Of a stretch of DNA of 64,000 nucleotides, positions 44,720 through 58,920 are shown in pieces (positions within the stretch are counted from its first letter, which is position 1; every line of letters begins with the position of its first letter). Origin of the DNA: Halocaridina rubra. Lineage: Eukaryota > Arthropoda > Malacostraca > Decapoda > Atyidae. Location: NCBI GenBank assembly GCA_037179515.1, contig JAXCGZ010021008.1, forward strand, positions 1 through 64,000, given 5' to 3'. The position numbers and the translations under genes were made by a program. The notes under the pieces are model-generated. The model made no database searches and had not been told where the DNA came from. It saw only the letters and a list, made by a program, of their open reading frames with translations.

Positions 44720-45740
44720 AGATGTCATATAAACAAATTACTTTTTACAGTGCATAATCGATGAAGTTCAGAAAGTGTAGAGTTCCCAACGACTTAAAAA
44801 TACAAACAGAAAATTTGGGATGTAAAAAAACAAACATTATCTCCAACATAGAACTACAGAAGCCACCTGAAAACATGAACGTGAAGCAGGCATAAACAGA
44901 GGGAGTCTGCATGTTTACATTGAATATCATCACGTTATGTAAACTTCAGCCCTAATCTCCCACTGCGATGTGCTAATGTTAATCCAAATTAGCTACAAAA
45001 ACGCTATGGAGAAGATGTATTTTTCCTTTTAGAACTATTAAAAGTAAATTCCTTACAGCATATGATAAGTCACATGAGGCTAAGTCTATATATTGTAAAA
45101 GGATTTATCTAAATTAACTCTCTCTCTCAGGTGTATCCCGCAGGTAAGATGCCACGATTTGTTTATCCTCTTGGCACTAGCACCGCCCATTTCTGTGACG
45201 TCGTTGGAAAGTAAAGGCTCAGGAAATAAAGAGAGATAAGCAAGGCAAAAGTCAGAGCAAAACTGAACACGCGTTGGCAACAACGATGTATATTATAATT
45301 AAGTTTTAATCAAGACATAAAACGATTAAGCAGAAAATTATAAAAAATGGGAATGAATTCTTAAGATTTACCCATTTTTTAATATTCACCAGTACCCAGG
45401 GAGAAGCGGCACAATTCGAGGTAATGCAAATTTTAAAGTCTCAAAAACCAAAGCAGAATACTTATATAAGTTGAAACTGCCACTATTATTACAAAAACTG
45501 GAAAAGGTTTCATAAAATTCAGTAAAATCCAGAATTGGAAATATCTGAAAAAAGTTAAATGGGAATCTTACCAGAAGCTGAAAAATGAAATTGCATGAAG
45601 TCCTTGATGTAAATCACTGTGTATATAAGAGTGACTTTGATGTGGATTTTCACATTATGTAAAAGAAAAAAAAATAGTTTTGTAAGTGTTTCTTCCGTAT
45701 TCTTATTCTGTGTGAGTGATTTAGCAAAGGCGTTGGACGT
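44720..45740. other. Intergenic, no gene recognised
   Basis: About 1 kb of AT-rich sequence with short frames only. It may include the promoter of the putative gene that starts at 45752. Confidence 0.45.
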
Positions 45741-45751
45741 TCGTGGAAAAC

Positions 45752-50279
<4,528 letters not shown>

Positions 50280-50755
50280 TTTCCTTAGATGTTCTTAGAT
50301 CCTAAAAAGAAATAAGAGGACAACTGCTGTTGAATGGCATACACATCTTTGGACAATTTGCTGGGAAATTAAAATAAACTTATATACTATACTTGTTAAT
50401 ATATAAGTTGGGGTCTGTGTTACCCAATGTCATTTTGATCTAGGAAGCCTGACCAGCTACAAAGGAACAGCTGGAACCTTATCATTTTCCAGGGTGTTTG
50501 CAATTAATTTCCTCAAAATGAATTATATGGGCACATACTTCCCATAATGCAAGACCTCAGATGAGGAATTTTGAATCAATTCCAGAAAAGACGCAATGTC
50601 ATATTCAGGTGCTTAGTCTGGGACTGAGGCAAAAATGCAGGTGCATAATGCTAGGTAAAGCTAGGTTAGGTTAAGGTTTTTAGTTCATTGCAAAGGGCCT
50701 AATTTGGGATTGAGGCTGAACACAGGTGCTCCATCTGGGACTGAGTTGCAGATAC

Positions 50756-50760
50756 ATAAT
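50756..50760. repeat. Target-site duplication, left copy
   Basis: ATAAT immediately left of the LTR. The same five bases occur at 55464-55468. Confidence 0.85.
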
Positions 50761-50942
50761 TGTTTGATGCTCCTTAAATTTGGAGATATTTATAGATAAA
50801 TGAGGCACAATAAAATAGGAGACTGAAAGGGCATTATGAATGTTCTTGTTTGCCGCCTAGTGAGCATCTTTATTACTTTCAATGTAAACAAAACATGGAT
50901 TCGTTCATTAACAAAATAACAATTATATCAAATATTGTAACA
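50761..50942 (-). repeat. 3' LTR (182 bp)
   Basis: On the plus strand from TGTTTGATGCTCC to AATATTGTAACA. In element orientation it contains AATAAA (GTAATAAAGATG), a likely polyadenylation signal. Confidence 0.97.
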
Positions 50943-50975
50943 TCCCTCTTTTTATGAAGAAAAAAAAATAAGTTA
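50943..50975 (-). other. Polypurine tract region
   Basis: In element orientation AAAAAGAGGGA directly precedes the 3' LTR start TGTTACAATA, with an A/T-rich run upstream. It would prime plus-strand DNA. Confidence 0.75.
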
Positions 50976-50995
50976 TCTTAAAAACGAAAAATAAA

Positions 50996-53900
50996 TCACT
51001 CTTTGTAAACAACAAAATCATTATATTTAGAGGGTAAAATATTCCTTGTACTCCTTGTGATTCTCTTTTGAGGAGTGAAAGACTCTTGAACTCTGAGATT
51101 CTCACTTGTTGGGTTCACATGTATATCCTGTGGAATTTCAACCTGTTGCTGGCTTTGTACTACATTACTAGAATCTTCACTACTGTGATACGAAACATTT
51201 CTTTCATTTGACTTATTAAGGTCTACTCTATTTCTTCTCAATAAACCAGCATCAGTTGAAATTTCATAAGATCTCTCGTCTAAACGTTCCTTCACAATAC
51301 CTTTTTCCCAAGCTTTCTTTCCCATTACAGTGGGTTTTATTCTCACAACATCATCTTCCTGTAAAGGATCAAGATCTTTGGCATGCACATTGTAATATTT
51401 AGCGGACCTGCTATTTCTATAATGTCTGTTAATCTTAATTTTATCTACATTGATCTCAGATGGTTTCAACAACTTTGAAGAAACTGGGAGAAGAGTACGT
51501 GTGCGTCTCCCTAGGCTTTTTTGAGCCGGACTGTATTCATCACTGTGAGACGGACAATTACGGTAGTCTAATATTGCCAAATAAGGGTCATTATTGCTTT
51601 CTATGGCTTTTCTGAGTATGGACTTTGCAGTTTTTACAGCGGATTCTGCCTGTCCATTAGACTGAGGATGTTTAGGGCTTGACGTACAATGTTCTATATC
51701 CCACACTCTTATAAAATTCTGAAATATATCACTTGTAAATTGAGTTCCACAGTCACTAACTAAGATGGAAGGAGTACCATACCTTGCAAAATGTGCTTTT
51801 AGCCTACGTATAACAGTAGATGCTTTTATATCTTCTAACCTATCAATTTCCCAGAAATTACTGAAATAGTCTACTGTTACAAGATAAAACTGATTACTCA
51901 ATTCAAAAATATCTGTGCCAACTTTCTCCCATGGCCTATCAGACACTTCATGTGGCATAAGAGTTTCTTTCTGCTGAGATTTTTGAAATTTGCAACAAAT
52001 TTCACATTGAGAAATATATTCTTTAATATCACCATTCATACCAGGCCAATATACACACTCACGAGCCCTTCGTAGACAACTTTCTATGCCAATGTGACTA
52101 GAGTGAATAGCCTGTTTAATTTCTTTCCTCAAATTGGCAGGAATCACAACTCTATCACCTTTAAATACAAGTCCATTCTGTATAGAAAGTTCATCTCTAA
52201 TATGATAATAAGGCAAAACAGTTATAGGTACATTACATTTATACTCTGGCCACCCATTTGTTATCATATTTGTCACTTCAAGTAAAATTTCATCACTGGC
52301 CACAGCATCACGAATTTTCTTTAACCTGTCTTCCCTAATAGGCAAATAAGATACAACATTAACATATTCAAAATCATTACCATTTTCAGTTTCACTAAGA
52401 AATGATCGAGACAGCAAATCTGCTATATGCATGTTCTTACCAGCAGTATGCTTAAGTTCAATATCGTATTGTTGTGCAGTCAATAACATGCCTTGTAGTC
52501 TCTTTGGTGCTCTATCTAATGGTTTCAAGATTATACTCTGAAGTGGTTTGTGATCAGTTATAACCAAAGTATGTTGTCCAAAAGTGTACTGATGGAATTT
52601 CTTTAAAGCAAACACAATAGCCAGCATTTCTTTCTCTATCTGAGCATACCTTGTTTCCGTGTCAGTTAGAGCTCTGCTTGCATAAGACAACGGTTTACCA
52701 CCTTGCATTAGAACTGCACCAAGTCCACATTTGCTAGCATCACACTGTATAACTAGCTGTTTATTTTGATCATAATAAGCAAGAATTGGAGTCTTAGTGA
52801 TGCAACACTTAATTTTCTCAAAAGCTCTAGCCTGTTCATCACCCCAACACCATTCTTTGTCTTTACGTAAAAGTTGTCGTATGGGCACCATCAGTTCAGA
52901 GAGTCTAGGCATGAATTTTGACAAATAGTTTATCATTCCACTAAAGCATTGAATCTCAGTGACATTAGTTGGAGCTTTCATCGATACAATTGCTTCAATT
53001 TTACTGGGATCTGGCTTAAGGCCTTCATTAGTTATTACATGTCCAAGAAATGTTATCTCACTCTTTCTTATTTCAGCCTTTTCTCTGTTAAGACGGATAC
53101 CATGCTTACGACATCGTTCCAGTAAATTTCTTAAATTTTCATCATGATCTAACTGTGCTTCTTCTAGAGAATTACCTATTCCATATACCAAAATGTCATC
53201 AGCAATGCATATTATTCCTAGCAAACCATCTAAAGAGTTCTGCAGTCGTTTCTGAAAAACTTCACTACTGATTGCTAGGCCAAAGGGCAGTCTAAGCCAA
53301 CGATATCTTCCAAAAGGGGTTTGAAAGGTAGTTAAATGACTTGACTCTTCATCCAAAACACAGTGCCAATATCCATTTCTTAAATCTAGTTTAGAGAACA
53401 CTTTAGCTTGTGCTAATTCAGGTAAAACATCATCGATAATTGGCAAAGGATGCATTTCTCTAATTATGGCTTTATTTAATTGCTGAGGATCTATGCAAAT
53501 TCTTATGTCTTCACTATTTTTCTTAGAAGCTACTACCATGCGACTCACCCATTCAGTTGGTTCGTCTACTTTACAAATGACATTTTGTTTCTCTAACTCA
53601 GATAATTTGGATTTTACCTTCCTTTTAAGTTGAATTGGCACTCTACATGAAGATATAGCAAATGGCTTGACTTCTTTGTCTAAAGTCATATGTACCACCC
53701 CAGGTAACTTACCAATTTCATTACAAAACACATCTGAATATTCCTGAAAAACATCAGTATTACAAGATTCACTGTGTACAGAACATATGTTATCATAATT
53801 GATGGTAAGGAAACCCATCTGTTCTGATGCACGTTTTCCTAACAAAGGCATATAATTCTCAGCCACTATAATAAACTCAACATTATATCTCTTTGAATTT

Positions 53901-55168
53901 ATCTCATTTTTCACTTTAATTCTACATTTTCCAACTGGTTTGGCTGCAGAATTATTCCACATTTCTAGTTGTAACCCTTCACTAGATTCAATTTTTACAT
54001 TATTGGGAACCATATTTCGAGGTAACACATTTACACCTGCTCCGCTATCGATTTGAAATTTGACACTATTTTCACCAACTTTCAGATCGGTATAAAGATA
54101 TTTGGATTTCTTTGACACTTTATTCACTTTCATCACTTGCTGTGTACAGGGATTATCATTTTTGTTCACCGTCGTTTCTTCTGGCTCTCCACGTCTCGTC
54201 TGCAACTTGACACCTAGGATATATTCGGCTGGAGTATCTGAACTGGAATCGTCACCGTCCACTGCATTCACACCCATCTTCTTAGATGCTTGTGCATGTC
54301 CATTTTTCTCCAAACATTGAGATTCGAAGTGATTCAGCCTGTTGCAGTAGTTGCATCTCTCTCCATAGGCTGGACATTTCTTCTTACTCCACACGTGTCT
54401 TGTTCCGCAGAACTTACATTTTCGTAGAGCCGTATCCTTCGTTGACAAACTTTGGTTTGACTTAGGCCTATACTGGTTCTTGTTCACAAAACTTGGGTCC
54501 TCACTCTTTCGGTCTGCTGAATGTCTACTAGGCCTACTCTGCTTAAAGTTGTTTGTCGATTTAACTTTATTTATGACCGACTTTGCTGTATTTTCTCTTT
54601 TTATCATTTGCATTTGTCTCTGCGATGCTTGATGTGCCTCACAAATTTTGAGCGTATCTATCAGTGAAATACATTCTTCTCTCAGAAATTTCTCTCTGAG
54701 TTTATCTTCTTTACAGCCAAAAACAATTTGATCACGAATTGCCTCATCTTTTTCTGCTGCAAAATCACAATCCTTAACCATAGTTTTTATTCTAGTAATA
54801 AATTCATCCAGGTTCTCATCAGCTTTCTGAGTACAGCATCTAAACCTATATCTTGATGCTATTATTAGCTTCCTAGGGGCAAAATGCTCATCTAGCTTCT
54901 GTAATACCACGTTTAAGTCCTTGCTAGGGTCATCACGAGTTCCACTCTCCCCTACAATAACGGGACCAAACTCTATAGCATTATACACTCGAAGCAGTTC
55001 GTCACCCCCATGGGTCAAAAGTAATGCTACCTTCACTTCACTTGGTTTATCATTTAAACCTGCTGCAAGTATATACAGCTCGAATTTTTGACGAAAAAAT
55101 CGCCAATCTTGCTCACTTTCGCTCTTTAATGCGAATTTATCTGGAGGGGCTAGATTAGCTGTCGCCAT
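50996..55168 (-). CDS. Gag-Pol polyprotein of the Ty3/Gypsy element
   Basis: 1,390 residues in one frame with no frameshift between gag and pol. In order: a Gag-like region (1 to about 245; WRFFRQKFELYILAAG start); paired zinc-knuckle-like Cys motifs (about 249-285; CKFCGTRH, CNYCNRLNHFESQC); an aspartic protease with DSGAGVNVL (about 370); reverse transcriptase with LDLRNGYWHC (about 594) and the catalytic IADDILVYG (about 655); RNase H with CDASKCGLGAVLMQ (about 810) and TDHKPLQS (about 872); an integrase zinc-binding HHCC (HSSHIG...CEICC, about 1020-1060); and the integrase core with DIFEL, SDCGTQFTSD and GQAESAVK (about 1085-1175). The domain order RT-RH-IN defines Ty3/Gypsy. No chromodomain or env is seen. 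Start chosen as the first Met after the PBS. Confidence 0.96.
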   Translation of the reverse strand: MATANLAPPDKFALKSESEQDWRFFRQKFELYILAAGLNDKPSEVKVALLLTHGGDELLRVYNAIEFGPVIVGESGTRDDPSKDLNVVLQKLDEHFAPRKLIIASRYRFRCCTQKADENLDEFITRIKTMVKDCDFAAEKDEAIRDQIVFGCKEDKLREKFLREECISLIDTLKICEAHQASQRQMQMIKRENTAKSVINKVKSTNNFKQSRPSRHSADRKSEDPSFVNKNQYRPKSNQSLSTKDTALRKCKFCGTRHVWSKKKCPAYGERCNYCNRLNHFESQCLEKNGHAQASKKMGVNAVDGDDSSSDTPAEYILGVKLQTRRGEPEETTVNKNDNPCTQQVMKVNKVSKKSKYLYTDLKVGENSVKFQIDSGAGVNVLPRNMVPNNVKIESSEGLQLEMWNNSAAKPVGKCRIKVKNEINSKRYNVEFIIVAENYMPLLGKRASEQMGFLTINYDNICSVHSESCNTDVFQEYSDVFCNEIGKLPGVVHMTLDKEVKPFAISSCRVPIQLKRKVKSKLSELEKQNVICKVDEPTEWVSRMVVASKKNSEDIRICIDPQQLNKAIIREMHPLPIIDDVLPELAQAKVFSKLDLRNGYWHCVLDEESSHLTTFQTPFGRYRWLRLPFGLAISSEVFQKRLQNSLDGLLGIICIADDILVYGIGNSLEEAQLDHDENLRNLLERCRKHGIRLNREKAEIRKSEITFLGHVITNEGLKPDPSKIEAIVSMKAPTNVTEIQCFSGMINYLSKFMPRLSELMVPIRQLLRKDKEWCWGDEQARAFEKIKCCITKTPILAYYDQNKQLVIQCDASKCGLGAVLMQGGKPLSYASRALTDTETRYAQIEKEMLAIVFALKKFHQYTFGQHTLVITDHKPLQSIILKPLDRAPKRLQGMLLTAQQYDIELKHTAGKNMHIADLLSRSFLSETENGNDFEYVNVVSYLPIREDRLKKIRDAVASDEILLEVTNMITNGWPEYKCNVPITVLPYYHIRDELSIQNGLVFKGDRVVIPANLRKEIKQAIHSSHIGIESCLRRARECVYWPGMNGDIKEYISQCEICCKFQKSQQKETLMPHEVSDRPWEKVGTDIFELSNQFYLVTVDYFSNFWEIDRLEDIKASTVIRRLKAHFARYGTPSILVSDCGTQFTSDIFQNFIRVWDIEHCTSSPKHPQSNGQAESAVKTAKSILRKAIESNNDPYLAILDYRNCPSHSDEYSPAQKSLGRRTRTLLPVSSKLLKPSEINVDKIKINRHYRNSRSAKYYNVHAKDLDPLQEDDVVRIKPTVMGKKAWEKGIVKERLDERSYEISTDAGLLRRNRVDLNKSNERNVSYHSSEDSSNVVQSQQQVEIPQDIHVNPTSENLRVQESFTPQKRITRSTRNILPSKYNDFVVYKE

Positions 55169-55263
55169 GTCGGTTGGTAGTCTTATTTACTTAATCAAAC
55201 AGAAAGATCCTGGATAATACGTAATGCCTTATATTCAAAATGAACAGCAAACCATACTTAGTC

Positions 55264-55281
55264 TATTGAGCGCTGCCACCA
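55264..55281 (-). other. Primer-binding site
   Basis: In element orientation TGGTGGCAGCGCTCAATA starts at the first base after the 5' LTR. TGG complements a tRNA CCA end. The first 11 bases fit the 3' end of animal tRNA-Leu(AAG) as I recall it (CGCTGCCACCA). Confidence 0.7.
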
Positions 55282-55463
55282 TGTTTGATGCTCCTTAAAT
55301 TTGGAGATATTTATAGATAAATGAGGCACAATAAAATAGGAGACTGAAAGGGCATTATGAATGTTCTTGTTTGCCGCCTAGTGAGCATCTTTATTACTTT
55401 CAATGTAAACAAAACATGGATTCGTTCATTAACAAAATAACAATTATATCAAATATTGTAACA
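55282..55463 (-). repeat. 5' LTR (182 bp)
   Basis: Identical to 50761-50942 at every position compared. It would carry the promoter and transcription start of the element. Confidence 0.97.
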
Positions 55464-55468
55464 ATAAT
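55464..55468. repeat. Target-site duplication, right copy
   Basis: ATAAT directly after the LTR, matching 50756-50760. Confidence 0.85.
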
Positions 55469-55497
55469 ATATATTTTTATACTCCACTTTTTTTATT

Positions 55498-55800
55498 AGT
55501 GTGACACCAGGACGGGCAAAGAAAAATTACCTCATCGGGCCCGGGCACTAAAGAAAACAATGCGAATAAGAAAATGTAGCAGCTTAGCACAAGGCAGAAA
55601 TAAGAGAATGATAAACAATAAGATAAGGGCAGGCAGGATGAATAGTCAAAGATAATCATAATAATGATGAGAAAAGAACCAAATAGAAATGAAGATGGGG
55701 AGTGTTGTGCCTTGTCAGATATGAAGGCATAGTAAGAGATGTGCAACGAATACGCTGGAATACGCGGTGTACAGCTGTCAGAATGTAAGGTAAAACATAA
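55498..55800 (+). repeat. Dispersed repeat family A, copy with an internal difference
   Basis: GTGTGACACCAGGACGGGCA and CATCGGGCCCGGGCAC at the start, TGTTGTGCCTTGTCAGATAT later. Between the two blocks is about 100 bp of extra sequence not seen in other copies. Confidence 0.72.
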
Positions 55801-56087
55801 TATGTTAAGCATTTACATTCATGCATACTAACTTACACAACACATTACATACTTATTCAGTGAAGCAATATGAAGGGGAAAAAAGATATTCATTCGATTT
55901 GAACTTTCAGTGGCTCGCTGGAGGAAGGAAAAGGCAACTCGCAGAACACTTTCTATTCTGCTGAAGAAGGAGACGAAGACGGCCGAAGACAAGGGAACAG
56001 TACTTACCTACTACATAATATAACAGAAGAATCCGAGACTGATACGAAAAAAAGGAGGTGATTAGATCAGTTCCTATATTTTCGTTC

Positions 56088-56193
<106 letters not shown>

Positions 56194-56429
56194 TAAAACT
56201 TGCAAGGTGGCCACAATCCTTACAAAAATTATTCCCTGGTGTTGGGGAGAAGACTTCCAGCCTCGTATGCTCAGCACTCCATAAGAGGCTACTAAAAGGG
56301 ATATCCTGGTGGTGGTTAAGAAACAATTCTAACTACATACTCCTAATCATCGTAGGAAGTTTATTTATTTTCTTGCCGCAAAGTGAATGGTGGAAGATTT
56401 GAGCTCAAGCAGAAGTTCTGATTCCTGGT

Positions 56430-56474
56430 TTATTACTGCTACTGCTACTACTACTCCTCTTCCTACTACTACTG

Positions 56475-56525
<51 letters not shown>
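56430..56525. repeat. (ACT)n-like and (AAT)n tract
   Basis: CTACTGCTACTACTACTCC-type trinucleotides, then (AAT)n to about 56523. Confidence 0.9.
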
Positions 56526-56529
56526 TAGG

Positions 56530-57142
<613 letters not shown>

Positions 57143-57208
57143 TTAATGTTCAGTGCTTTCATATTAATTTTAATATATCGTTTGATATTTAATATCTAAA
57201 ATCTGTAG

Positions 57209-58582
57209 ATGTTTAAACTGCCTTCCACATTGTTTGTCTATGACAGATCTTGCCGCATAAGCCAAATGTCTCGCAGGAGACGGCAGTGGCGTTCCCAGGT
57301 TGATCGAGACATTAGTCCAGAATCAGAAGCCATTGAAGATGACATCGAAGAAGCAACAAACCTTGAAAAGCGTTTACTGGAAGTCAGTTCAGGATGGACC
57401 TACCAGGAAGTTCGGGAACATCGAATTAATGCCCTGAGATCATTTTTAACATCTAAACACCAACCTCTTTGTGTGCTTAATCTTCTGGAAGCTAGCAAAA
57501 TTGCAGAAGCAATAACAATGGCCAGGGAAAGTAACAACAGAATAAAGCTTGATGTATGTTTGCTCTGGGCATGTTTGCAGGGTGCTGCTGATCTCGTACA
57601 TACATTAATTGATGCTGGAGCAAATGTTGATTGTAGAGATAGTGCAGGATTCGGCACAGTGCACTTAGCAGCTGAAAATGGCTCACACGAAGTGATCAAA
57701 GTTCTCATCAAATGTGGAGCTAAAGTGGGAGGTAGTGCAGAATGGGACTATAATCAAGAAGTGACTCCTCTAATGTTGGCTGCCAGGAATGGATGTCTTG
57801 AAACCCTTCAAGCCCTTGTTAAAGCTGGAGCTGACATCAATGCTGGCTTGAATACTGGAAAAGACACAGCTTTACATAATGCAGTACATGCAGCAAAGCC
57901 TGAATGCGTCCAATTCTTACTTGAGGAAGGAGCTAATCCTAATCCAACTCTCTTATACAGCGAAACTTCACTTCATATTGCTACATACGAGGGTTTATTA
58001 GACATTGTGGACATATTGCTGAATGCTGGGGCTGATGTGAAAGCCTCTCGTGGGGCTACAAAAATGACTGCATTACATATTGCTGCTTCTGAAGGGTATT
58101 CCAGTATTGCTCATCAATTACTAAAAGCTGGGGCAAACCCTAACCAGGAAAATCTAAAAGGCCAAACACCCCTTCATTTAGCTGCCAAAGCTCAGAGCTA
58201 TGACACCGTTCAAGTTTTACTCAGTTATGGTGCCGATTCAAATGCATGCGATCGAGATCGCAAGACTCCTCTTCACAGTGGTATTTTCAAGGGTTCTCGT
58301 TCTCATGAATGCCTCAGATTGCTATTAGAAGCTGGTGCAGATACTAACGCAGCTGATTTGTCTGGATACACTCCTCTACACATGGCTGCATTGCATGATT
58401 CATCCTACTGTGTGTTACTCTTTTTGGAGCACGGAGGAGATGTGACTGCTTGTACCCAAGGAGGAGTCTCAGCCCTCAACCTGATCCTGCGCCGAACTCC
58501 TACCGTCTTGGCTCACATACAAGAAAACCTGGACGCAGCCATTTCATTCACGGATCACGACCATCATGAACGAGAGTCACAG
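57209..58582 (+). CDS. pyx: TRPA channel exon 1: nine ankyrin repeats
   Basis: 458 codons. After an Arg/Glu-rich start (SRRRRQWRSQVDRD), repeats follow with the usual TPLHxAAxxG...LLxxGAxxN pattern, for example TVHLAAENGSHEVIKVLI, TPLMLAARNGCLETLQALV, TALHIAASEGYSSIAHQLL, TPLHLAAKAQSYDTVQVLL and TPLHMAALHDSSYCVLLFL. The donor ESQ|GTAAGT is a consensus match. Confidence 0.9.
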
Positions 58583-58681
58583 GTAAGTTGGCAGGTGCAA
58601 AAGCGATTGGGTATATAATATACTTAACTGATATAGTTATAATATACAATATTAATATATGAATAATAAAAGTAAACAAGT

Positions 58682-58750
<69 letters not shown>

Positions 58751-58868
58751 TATGTAGCGTACATAACTGAAAAATGCACAGTTAATAAACACTTATTTCG
58801 CAAATATCATGATGAAAAGCACATAATGATAGATTTTGTAGCATTTTCTTTACCATAATTGTTGATAT

Positions 58869-58920
<52 letters not shown>

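Larger units (their letters stand above)
50761..55463 (-). mobile_element. Complete Ty3/Gypsy LTR retrotransposon
   Basis: A 4,703-bp element with every part visible: two 182-bp LTRs that I find identical base for base, TG...CA ends, a 5-bp target duplication (ATAAT), a PBS directly next to the 5' LTR (55264-55281), a single gag-pol frame, and a purine tract before the 3' LTR. There is no env frame after pol; the coding region ends 53 bp before the 3' LTR. Identical LTRs and an unbroken frame mean a very recent insertion that may still be competent. Confidence 0.96.

Noticed and set aside
52094..54320. Plus-strand frames inside the Gypsy element (52094, 52959, 54102)
   Set aside because: Short antisense frames within an intact gag-pol gene.
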